The notes under the pieces: model-generated | The model's database searches: none | What the model was told of the DNA's origin: nothing | What the model saw: the letters and a program-made list of their open reading frames with translations, nothing else | Assembly (NCBI GenBank): GCA_004558025.1 | Contig: SFEG01000040.1 | Coordinates: forward strand, 1 to 6,113 | Direction of reading: 5' to 3' | From: Clostridiales bacterium | GTDB taxonomy: Bacteria > Bacillota > Clostridia > Oscillospirales > Oscillospiraceae | DNA length: 6,113 nt | Program-made: the position numbers and the translations under genes | In this document: piece after piece, positions 1 to 5,456 of the stretch | Position numbering within the stretch: position 1 is the stretch's first letter | Layout: every line of letters starts with the position of its first letter

Positions 1-150
1 ACAGAGCGTAAGGAGCTGACCCTGATAGTCTATGCATTGTCGGCCTGCCTTGACGGACTGGGGCAGCTCGGCGCAAACCACACAGTACCCGTCGCAAAAG
101 ATAAGTTAGATAAGTACATAAATAAACAGGCGCATCAGCAGGAGGATTAA
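1..150 (+). CDS. 3' end of a small phage protein of unknown function (partial)
   Basis: The frame is open from the first base of the window and stops at TAA 148-150, giving the last 49 residues of a protein whose start lies outside. The visible part is one predicted helix rich in Leu and Ala (T-E-R-K-E-L-T-L-I-V-Y-A-L, then a C-L-D-G-L-G-Q-L-G-A-N motif), followed by a charged C-terminal helix ending in H-Q-Q-E-D. There is no signal peptide or membrane span in what is visible. Its last codons contain the ribosome binding site of the holin, and only two bases separate its stop from the holin start, so the two genes are probably translationally coupled in one late operon. Small proteins of this size directly before holins are familiar in Firmicutes phages, but I cannot name its function. 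It is real coding sequence judging by codon use and the tight junction. Confidence 0.72.
   Translation, partial: TERKELTLIVYALSACLDGLGQLGANHTVPVAKDKLDKYINKQAHQQED
140..145 (+). promoter_or_regulatory. Ribosome binding site of the holin gene
   Basis: AGGAGG lies seven bases before ATG 153 and inside the last codons of the upstream gene. It is a full consensus Shine-Dalgarno and fixes the holin start; the overlap implies coupled translation. Confidence 0.85.
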
Positions 151-152
151 TT

Positions 153-416
153 ATGAAAATCAACTGGAAGGTTCGTATTAAAAACAAGGTATTCTGGCTC
201 GCGCTCATCCCCGCGCTGCTTCTGCTCGCGCAGGTAGTAGCGGCGGTGTTCGGCTACGAGCTGCATATTGAGGCCATAGGCGATAAGCTTACGGCGGTGA
301 TTAACGCGCTGTTCGCGGTGCTGGCTATACTCGGTGTAGTCACAGACCCGACGACCGCCGGAGTCAGCGACAGCAAGCAGGCTATGGAGTACGAAAAGCC
401 AAGGGCGGACGAATAA
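153..416 (+). CDS. Phage holin, phi LC3 family
   Basis: An 87-residue protein that matches the phi LC3-type holin pattern from Gram-positive phages. The N-terminus I-N-W-K-V-R-I-K-N-K-V-F-W is highly characteristic. It is followed by a first membrane segment (about residues 14-34, L-A-L-I-P-A-L-L-L-L-A-Q-V-V-A), a short loop with an I-G-D-K motif, and a second membrane segment (about 44-63, ending A-I-L-G-V-V). Next comes the family's D-P-T-T-x-G-x-S-D-S block and a charged C-terminal tail. Length is normal for the family. Holins accumulate in the cytoplasmic membrane and open it at a set time so that endolysin reaches the cell wall. No endolysin is visible in this window. The start is chosen from the perfect AGGAGG seven bases upstream. 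A terminator-like hairpin follows the stop by about 20 bases. Confidence 0.92.
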   Translation: MKINWKVRIKNKVFWLALIPALLLLAQVVAAVFGYELHIEAIGDKLTAVINALFAVLAILGVVTDPTTAGVSDSKQAMEYEKPRADE

Positions 417-435
417 TTACAAGCGAGGGCACATC

Positions 436-464
436 GGGCGGGGGCTACTCCGCCCTATTCTTTT
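436..464 (+). terminator. Rho-independent terminator-like hairpin after the holin gene
   Basis: GGGCGGGG (436-443) can pair with CTCCGCCC (448-455), one pair being G-U, around the tetraloop GCTA. The T-rich tail TATTCTTTT (456-464) follows. This is a compact GC-rich stem with a U-tract, as expected of an intrinsic terminator. The tail ends five bases before the ribosome binding site of the next gene. It would therefore separate or attenuate transcription between the holin and the large protein genes unless late transcription is antiterminated. I see no convincing promoter between the hairpin and position 483. Confidence 0.65.
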
Positions 465-468
465 AGAC

Positions 469-473
469 AGGAG
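469..473 (+). promoter_or_regulatory. Ribosome binding site of the 658-residue protein
   Basis: AGGAG sits nine bases before ATG 483. Another ATG at 479 overlaps (ATGAATG), but it opens only a 24-codon frame. TGA at 480-482 stops the reading frame of the large gene immediately upstream, so ATG 483 is the first possible start. Confidence 0.7.
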
Positions 474-482
474 ACTAAATGA

Positions 483-2459
483 ATGGCGAGCAATACAAAT
501 TTTCCGCAGATAAGCTCCGCTGCGGACAAAATCAAGGCCGTGTCGTCCTATGACGGCAACAACGGCGCGGTCTCTTTTGACAACGACGTTGATTATCAGG
601 CGCGAATAAATGCCGCTGTAGCCGCCGGTGATATGACCTCGGCGGCCATGGCCGAACGCCAGCGCAACGCCAAGATAGACGCGACGGGCAGCTCTTATCA
701 GAAGACCAATAATTATTCGCAGTATCTCACGAACGGTACGCAGAACAGCGGCAATACTTATTACGATAAGGATGTTAACTATCAAGCGGAGATAAATAAG
801 GCAACCGCCGCAGGTGATATGCAGACAGCGGCGCTGCTCGAACGTCAGCGCAATGCCAAGATATCCGGCGAGGGTATAACCGATTACCAGCAGACCCGCG
901 AGCACGCCGCGTATAACCCGTCCGCTTCTAAGACGTACAACGGCCAGAGCTACAATTCAGAGCTTGACTACATGGCCGGTATGATGCAGGCCGTGCAGAA
1001 CGGCGACCTTGAAACGGCGCGTAAGCTTGAGCAGACGCGCAACGCCAAGATAGACGGAGACGGTCTGGACTACGAGAAGACCAACCTGTTCGGTACGCAG
1101 GAGCAGAAGGAACAGCCGACCGAACAGCCGCAGGTGGTCTATGCCAGCAGCGGCGGCTCAAGCGGCGGTTCGGGTAACGGTTACAGGTACTCGGATGTAC
1201 TGCAAAATCCGAACGACCTCGTGTCCTCCATGATAGAGCAGCTCAACAGCTGGCGCGAAGCGGCGGCACAGCAGTCCGCGCTCAAGCGAGACTACGCGGT
1301 CGAGCGCGGAGTGAATGAGCTGCAAAGGGCGCTTGAGGACGCTCAATTACAGTTCCAGACCCAGCGCGATCAGGTCTCGAAGGACGAGCGCAAGGGACTG
1401 GACAACTCCGCACTGTACGCCGAGGCGAGGGGCGACAGAGGCGGCATAGGTCAGGAGCAGTATAACCTCATCCAGTCCTCGGCCGCGCAGAACCGTCTGG
1501 CCGTAGCGCAGGCGCAGACAAAGCTCTCGACCGATACCGCAAGACAGATAGCTGATCTACGTGCGCAGGGTGAGTTCAGCAAGGCAGACGACCTGTTGTC
1601 GCTTGCTCAGACTTACCTCAGCCAGTTGACACAGCTACAGCAGTGGGGCGCGGACTACTCGCTGGACTTTGCCTCGTTCCAAGAGTCGATACGTCAGTGG
1701 GAGGCCGAATACGAGCTGCAAAAGGCGGCGCTTATGGGAACGCTCAACGGTGCGCCCACGCTTGACATGCAGAAGTACCAGACCTCAAAGCAGCAGTGGC
1801 AGGACGAGTTTAACTGGAATAAGCACACATGGCAGAACGAGTTTGACCAGTCGAATAAGCGCTGGCAATCCGAGTTTAACCAGTCTAATAATCAGTGGCA
1901 GGCCGAGTTCGGCCAGTCTCAGACCCAGTGGAACGCGCAGTTGGGCAAGAGCCTGATGTCGGCGGGCATAATGCCAAGCGAGACACAGCTTCAGGCAATG
2001 GGCATAACCAAGGCACAGGCAACGCAGTATATCAGCGCTTTGAACGCGGCATCGTCAAATAACAGCGGGAGTGGTGGAGGGTCAGGTGTAAAAACGCCGA
2101 GCGGCAAAACGCCGAGCGGCAAAACGCCGAGCGGCAAAACGCCGAGCGGCAAAACGCCGAGCGGCAAAACGCCGAGCGGCAAAACGCCGAGCGGCGATAC
2201 GGGAAGTTCCGACAGTGCGGGCAAGGTCATACCGCAGTTCAACGGCAACGGCTCAGGCACGTCGAGCTCCGCGCTCACCAGTCTGACGTGTCATCCCGAT
2301 GAGGGTGTGATTGTGTGGAACGGCAGGACGTATTCCAGCGTTGCCGATTGGATGGCCGACGTTAAAACAAACCCGAACCTCACCCCCGCACAGGCGGAGA
2401 TTTTGAGGGCAAAATACAGAGCGCAGACCGGCAAGTCTCTGTCGGACTACGGATATTAA
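483..2459 (+). CDS. Large repetitive phage protein with triplicated N-terminal modules and coiled-coil region; probable virion component
   Basis: A 658-residue hydrophilic protein with no signal peptide or membrane span. In order it contains:
- three related modules of about 62 residues (about 35-96, 97-159, 160-203), each with D-x-(D/N)-Y-x-A near its start, a helix with A-A-G-D or Q-N-G-D, and the block R-N-A-K-I;
- a Gln/Glu-rich part and a Ser/Gly linker (about 222-232);
- a long Gln/Ala/Arg-rich helical region (about 240-435) containing G-G-I-G-Q-E-Q-Y-N, a pattern I associate with Firmicutes phage structural proteins;
- an 11-residue W-Q-x-E-F repeat (439-482);
- seven perfect KTPSG units (537-571);
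- a C-terminal region with V-W-N-G-R-T-Y (611-617) and a final helix.
The architecture suggests a rod-like virion protein (internal, tail-associated or fibre-like), but this is inference and I cannot name a specific family. It is ten bases upstream of the 988-residue gene, so the two are probably cotranscribed and may work together. Confidence 0.85.
   Translation: MASNTNFPQISSAADKIKAVSSYDGNNGAVSFDNDVDYQARINAAVAAGDMTSAAMAERQRNAKIDATGSSYQKTNNYSQYLTNGTQNSGNTYYDKDVNYQAEINKATAAGDMQTAALLERQRNAKISGEGITDYQQTREHAAYNPSASKTYNGQSYNSELDYMAGMMQAVQNGDLETARKLEQTRNAKIDGDGLDYEKTNLFGTQEQKEQPTEQPQVVYASSGGSSGGSGNGYRYSDVLQNPNDLVSSMIEQLNSWREAAAQQSALKRDYAVERGVNELQRALEDAQLQFQTQRDQVSKDERKGLDNSALYAEARGDRGGIGQEQYNLIQSSAAQNRLAVAQAQTKLSTDTARQIADLRAQGEFSKADDLLSLAQTYLSQLTQLQQWGADYSLDFASFQESIRQWEAEYELQKAALMGTLNGAPTLDMQKYQTSKQQWQDEFNWNKHTWQNEFDQSNKRWQSEFNQSNNQWQAEFGQSQTQWNAQLGKSLMSAGIMPSETQLQAMGITKAQATQYISALNAASSNNSGSGGGSGVKTPSGKTPSGKTPSGKTPSGKTPSGKTPSGKTPSGDTGSSDSAGKVIPQFNGNGSGTSSSALTSLTCHPDEGVIVWNGRTYSSVADWMADVKTNPNLTPAQAEILRAKYRAQTGKSLSDYGY
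585..1091 (+). repeat. Three diverged copies of a ~62-codon module within the 658-residue protein
   Basis: Copies begin at about 585, 771 and 960 (periods of 62 and 63 codons). Each encodes D-x-(D/N)-Y or E-L-D-Y, then a short helix, the turn A-G-D-M or N-G-D-L, a helix ending in an (E/Q)-x-R-N-A-K-I block, and a Y-(Q/E)-(K/Q)-T segment. The third copy ends in D-Y-E-K-T-N. The copies differ at many positions, so this is an old protein-level duplication rather than a recent DNA repeat. Confidence 0.8.
1797..1940 (+). repeat. 33-bp (11-codon) repeat encoding W-Q-x-E-F units
   Basis: TGG codons recur exactly every 33 bases at 1797, 1830, 1863, 1896 and 1929. Each opens a unit of the form W-Q-x-E-F-x-x-S/N-x-x-x, four full copies plus a partial fifth. 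An isolated W-E-A-E-Y at about 1698 looks like a diverged earlier member. An 11-residue period is the hendecad repeat expected of a gently right-handed coiled coil, so this is probably a rigid helical stalk or oligomerisation segment. Confidence 0.8.
2091..2195 (+). repeat. Seven perfect 15-bp tandem repeats encoding KTPSG
   Basis: AAAACGCCGAGCGGC occurs seven times without any mismatch (105 bp), followed by a degenerate unit starting GATACG. The unit is five codons, so gain or loss of copies changes linker length without breaking the frame. Absence of even synonymous differences points to recent expansion or ongoing homogenisation. The encoded segment is a basic, Pro/Thr/Ser/Gly-rich linker between the helical region and the C-terminal domain. 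There are no spacers, so it is not a CRISPR array. Confidence 0.95.
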
Positions 2460-2465
2460 GGAAGG
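2458..2465 (+). promoter_or_regulatory. Ribosome binding site of the 988-residue protein
   Basis: AAGGAAGG overlaps the stop codon TAA (2457-2459) of the preceding gene and lies four bases before ATG 2470; its AAGGA part is seven bases from the start. This supports ATG 2470 and coupled translation of the two large genes. Confidence 0.7.
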
Positions 2466-2469
2466 TACT

Positions 2470-5436
2470 ATGGCTAAGAAAAAGGATAACGGTCTTTTCG
2501 GTGACGGTGACTCAAAGGCTCTTGCAGCGGCGGTTGCAAAGCACACCGAGACCGAGTACGCAAAGGCGAAAAAGGTTACGACCGCGACCACGAGGCGTGG
2601 GCTGTCGGGCGATTTTTCTGGCGACAAGACTAAAAGCCAACGGACTGCCTATTCTCAGAGACGCAGTAATATAGACGTTCCCGAGCTCAGCACACCGAAG
2701 TCCTCGGTGAAGGCAAACACCACGACCACGCGGAATACCGACCTCAGCTCGATATCGGATGACACCCTTATCAGCGACCTCCATGAGCTGAACAAGGCTC
2801 TCGGCTGGCGCTCGCGGGGTATGGACTATATGAGCGAGGGTGCGCGGTCTGATTTGACTCGCGGCAATAATGTCGCGGTGCAGTATCTGTCAGAGCTTAA
2901 GAAACGAGGCTATGACACGACAGAGCTTGATAAGGAGCAGAGCGATTTCGGGTCATATCTCAATGACTACACCAGCTTTTTCTCCCAGTTCAAGGACGAG
3001 GACGACTTCAACGAGCGGTTCAAGTACCCGAATAAGTACGCTAACAGCAAGGGTAAGGACATCGAAAGCGCGATAACCGAGCTGACGGGCGGCAGTAACG
3101 TAGACCTGTCGGAGCTGAGCTGGCTCAAGCGCAACAGGTACTCGTACTACACGACCGACGAGCTCAAGAGCCTTGCCAAGCAGCTCAAGTCACAGATTGA
3201 GAAATCAGAGAATGACGACCGTGCTCTGGCGCGTCAGGGCGCGGGCATACTTGGCGCGGACAGCGATGCCACCTCCGCTCTCAAGGCGAGGCTCACCGCC
3301 GTGCAGAACGCGCTGCGCGACAGCGCATATGCGGACGAGGCCGAGAAGTGGGATGAGGGTTACAGGAAATACTTCTACAGCAGCTACGGTAAAGACCTCA
3401 ATACCATAGCCAACGACCTACAGGGCAACTCCGTCAGCGCGGCTGCGGCCGTATCGGGTGAGCTGTCCAACGCCCGCAAGGCTGTGCAGCGGATGGATAA
3501 GTATCTCCGCTCCAAGGGCTACTCAGACGAGGAGATAAGCAGCCTCAAGGCATATGCACAGTCGCAGAACAACGCGAAGAAAGCGTATGAGAACGCGGCG
3601 TACTGGCAGTCGGTAGCGGACAGCGGGTTCTGGGGAAAGGTCGGCGCGTCCGTGGCTTCCGTTCCGGCGAACCTCCTGTCGGGCATGGCGTTTGCAGATC
3701 GTGCCTTGCAGAAGCTCACCAACCCCGCCGACGCGTTTACCGGCGAACAGAGAGCGCTCGACTACAACAACTCACCTCTGGCGTATTCGGGTGAGAACAT
3801 GAGGGCGGCGGTATCGAGGAACATGAGTGACGTCGGCTCGTTCCTGTACGGCACCGGCATGAGCATCGCGGACTTCCTTGCCGCGGGCGGCGCGTCCAAG
3901 GCAACAGGCATGGTCGGTAAGGTGTTCAAGGCCGCCAATACAGCAGACAATGCCGCTGACGCTGCCAGAGGTCTGACCACGCTACAGCGGCTCACCAACG
4001 GCATGGGCAACAGTGCAGAGCTGATGCTCTCCGGCGCTGCGGCGAACTCCGCCATGCGCTCGGCCAAGGAACGCGGCGCATCGGACGCCGAGGCGCTGGG
4101 CTTCGGCTTCCTTAACGGCGCTGCCGAGATGTTCGGTGAACACGCCTCGATAGAAAACCTAAAGCACGTAGCCAAGGCTATAGGCGACGCGGCGTCGAAC
4201 CGTACCGTAAAGAACGCCATAAAGCAGACACTCCTGCAAAGCGGAGTGGAGGCGTCGGAGGAAGCCCTGACCAGCGTGGCTAACACTATCTCCGACCTCG
4301 TTGTCATGGGCGACCGCTCGGAATACGCGTCGACCTTGCAAAGCTACCTTGAGCAGGGCGAGTCGGAGAACGACGCGCAGAAGCACGCAATGCTCGACTG
4401 GCTCGGTCAGGTAGCGCTTGATGCGGCGGCCGGTGCTCTCTCCGGCGGCGTGACCGCTGGCGTAACGATAGGCTCTCAGACGGCCTCTGCGAAGGTACGC
4501 GAGACTCTGGTGGGCTGGGAGGAGAAATCCACCCTGCAATATCTCAACACCATAGCGACCGCTTGCGAGTACGCGGAGGGAAGCAAGACCCGCAAGCTTG
4601 CCGAGGAGCTTGCCGCACGGCTGGACGGCAAGAGCAGCCTCACCGGCGCGGAGATCAAGAACTCGGAGATAGGCAAGCTTACCAAGCTCATGCTTGAGGA
4701 GCGGGAACTGGCTCCGCAGAAAGCGCAGGAGAGTATGTCCAACCCCGCCGAGGCGTTCAGACCGGCAGGGGCCGCTACAGAAAACGCGCAGGAGCCGCAG
4801 ACTTCTGAAACAGAGAGTGAAAATTCAGCGAATGAACCCGCCGTAGTGAATGCGACCGCACAGGCGTTTGAGGCGCAGGGCATAGAAACGACCGACGCGC
4901 TTGCACGGGCTGAGGTGGTTGACCGGTTGCTGTCGGGTGACACTGTGTCTAACCGAGAGCTTGAGCGCATAGGCAGTCTCAAGGACATGGAGGGCGTTAC
5001 CGCGTTTGCCGAGCTGACGGGCAAGCCTATACCCCAGAACCTCACCGCCGCCAAGCTGCGCAGGTACTTTCGCGAAACGGCGGCTGAGATCGTCGAGCAG
5101 CGGAAGTCTGACGCGACCACGGTGCTCTCAACAGAGCTTGCACAGCAGCGCGGTCTTGAGGACGCACAGGCACTTGAGGCGGAGTCGGCGGTCAGCGAGG
5201 CGTTTAAGCCGAATAATGTTGACAACACCGGCGGCATAGGGTATACTGGAATATCAAACAGCAGTCAGGAGGGAACAGTAAATGCAGGAACTCAATCAGG
5301 TGTTCAAACCGCAGACGCAAGAGACAGCGGAGCGACCCTTGACGGCGACGGAGGAGCTGGAGCGCGACTGGATGGGCTGTCCGGGGGAAAAATGACGGAC
5401 GAGGAGATACTGAGCGCCCTAAAGTCGTTCGCCTAA
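2470..5436 (+). CDS. Giant helix-rich phage protein, polyvalent/ejected-protein type
   Basis: A 988-residue protein. Its Lys/Asp/Thr-rich N-terminal ~80 residues are followed by charged helical segments with F-F-S-Q-F-K-D-E-D-D-F and Y-T-T-D-E-L-K-S-L (about 80-385). A long Ala/Gly-rich stretch contains several weakly hydrophobic, membrane-active-looking helices: 387-413 (V-P-A-N-L-L-S-G), 457-476 (G-T-G-M-S-I-A-D-F-L), 542-563 (G-A-A-E-M-F-G-E) and 641-670 (G-A-L-S-G-G-V-T-A-G-V). Between them lies V-E-A-S-E-E-A-L followed by V-M-G-D-R-S-E-Y (about 593-616). I recognise this pattern from very large Firmicutes phage and mobile-element proteins thought to be packaged and delivered with DNA. 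The function itself is not shown by the sequence. A Glu/Ser/Ala-rich linker and a helical repeat-like part end the protein. After about residue 937 this frame loses the gene's normal codon bias while another frame gains it, so the last ~50 residues may be over-printed or not the native end. A -1 shift at 5385-5391 would fuse it to the GNAT-like domain. Confidence 0.85.
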   Translation: MAKKKDNGLFGDGDSKALAAAVAKHTETEYAKAKKVTTATTRRGLSGDFSGDKTKSQRTAYSQRRSNIDVPELSTPKSSVKANTTTTRNTDLSSISDDTLISDLHELNKALGWRSRGMDYMSEGARSDLTRGNNVAVQYLSELKKRGYDTTELDKEQSDFGSYLNDYTSFFSQFKDEDDFNERFKYPNKYANSKGKDIESAITELTGGSNVDLSELSWLKRNRYSYYTTDELKSLAKQLKSQIEKSENDDRALARQGAGILGADSDATSALKARLTAVQNALRDSAYADEAEKWDEGYRKYFYSSYGKDLNTIANDLQGNSVSAAAAVSGELSNARKAVQRMDKYLRSKGYSDEEISSLKAYAQSQNNAKKAYENAAYWQSVADSGFWGKVGASVASVPANLLSGMAFADRALQKLTNPADAFTGEQRALDYNNSPLAYSGENMRAAVSRNMSDVGSFLYGTGMSIADFLAAGGASKATGMVGKVFKAANTADNAADAARGLTTLQRLTNGMGNSAELMLSGAAANSAMRSAKERGASDAEALGFGFLNGAAEMFGEHASIENLKHVAKAIGDAASNRTVKNAIKQTLLQSGVEASEEALTSVANTISDLVVMGDRSEYASTLQSYLEQGESENDAQKHAMLDWLGQVALDAAAGALSGGVTAGVTIGSQTASAKVRETLVGWEEKSTLQYLNTIATACEYAEGSKTRKLAEELAARLDGKSSLTGAEIKNSEIGKLTKLMLEERELAPQKAQESMSNPAEAFRPAGAATENAQEPQTSETESENSANEPAVVNATAQAFEAQGIETTDALARAEVVDRLLSGDTVSNRELERIGSLKDMEGVTAFAELTGKPIPQNLTAAKLRRYFRETAAEIVEQRKSDATTVLSTELAQQRGLEDAQALEAESAVSEAFKPNNVDNTGGIGYTGISNSSQEGTVNAGTQSGVQTADARDSGATLDGDGGAGARLDGLSGGKMTDEEILSALKSFA
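5219..5247 (+). promoter_or_regulatory. Near-consensus sigma-70/sigma-A promoter inside the end of the 988-residue gene
   Basis: TTGACA (5219-5224) and TATACT (5242-5247) are separated by exactly 17 bp. The -35 box is perfect and the -10 box has one mismatch to TATAAT. Transcription would start near 5253-5256, giving a leader of about 28 bases that leads straight into a strong Shine-Dalgarno (5267-5273) and ATG 5282. None of the other TTGACA occurrences I checked has a -10 box at the right distance. The match with a following RBS and start makes chance less likely, but activity is unproven. Confidence 0.6.
5267..5273 (+). promoter_or_regulatory. Strong ribosome binding site for the nested small ORF
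   Basis: AGGAGGG lies eight bases before ATG 5282. The codon just before the ATG in the same frame is TAA (5279-5281), so the ATG opens the frame at once. This is a stronger site than that of either large gene in the window. Confidence 0.6.
5282..5395 (+). CDS. Nested small ORF (37 codons) with its own promoter and RBS
   Basis: The frame-2 ORF starts at ATG 5282 and ends at TGA 5393-5395. It encodes a 37-residue acidic, hydrophilic peptide beginning M-Q-E-L-N-Q-V-F-K-P, with a central L-T-A-T-E-E-L-E-R-D-W-M-G-C-P-G-E-K. It lies entirely inside the end of the 988-residue gene in another frame. Of its 37 codons 28 end in G or C, the gene-like value for this window, against 15 of 37 for the overlapping frame. 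The stop overlaps ATG 5392 (ATGA), which continues in frame 1 as M-T-D-E-E-I-L-S-A-L-K-S-F-A to TAA 5434-5436. That tail also has good codon use (12 of 14). A -1 slip in the A run, or a one-base loss there, would make the two parts a single 51-residue protein. No function is recognised; it could also be the remnant 5' part of the following gene. Confidence 0.45.
   Translation: MQELNQVFKPQTQETAERPLTATEELERDWMGCPGEK
5383..5395 (+). other. G5A5 run with slippery heptamer and ATGA junction (candidate recoding site)
   Basis: Five G (5383-5387) and five A (5388-5392) precede TGA. In the frame of the 988-residue protein positions 5385-5391 read G GGA AAA, a proper X XXY YYZ slippery heptamer differing by one base from lambda's G GGA AAG. 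A -1 slip there enters the frame of the GNAT-like domain and skips the stop at 5434-5436. Four bases downstream, CGGACGA (5396-5402) can pair with TCGTTCG (5425-5431), one pair being G-U, with a 22-base loop; this is a possible but modest stimulatory stem. The same run could also be a mutation hotspot. Confidence 0.4.
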
Positions 5437-5456
5437 GCGGAGAGGATAACAAGTCA

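Noticed and set aside
479..553. Alternative ATG at 479
   Set aside because: Opens only 24 codons; ATG 483 has an acceptable RBS and leads into the long repetitive protein.
621..646. Seven-bp inverted repeat GCCGCCG/CGGCGGC
   Set aside because: No T-tract and located in codons of repeated Ala-rich helices; best explained by codon use.
1626..1654. TTGACA resembling a -35 box
   Set aside because: No -10-like sequence at 16-18 bp; lies inside the coding frame with no following RBS and start.
2091..2195. Possible CRISPR-like array
   Set aside because: Units are 15 bp and directly adjacent with no spacers; they encode KTPSG in frame.
3762..4307. 181-codon minus-strand open frame
   Set aside because: Antisense shadow of the Ala-rich part of the 988-residue protein; low-complexity composition and no convincing gene context.
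4476..5237. 253-codon minus-strand open frame
   Set aside because: It lies opposite the well-supported 988-residue gene. The product is Ser/Ala/Arg-rich without motifs, as expected of a shadow frame in GC-rich coding DNA.
5350..5356. GGAGGAG as an internal Shine-Dalgarno stimulating the frameshift
   Set aside because: About 28 bases upstream of the heptamer, well beyond the roughly 10-base spacing of known stimulatory sites such as dnaX.
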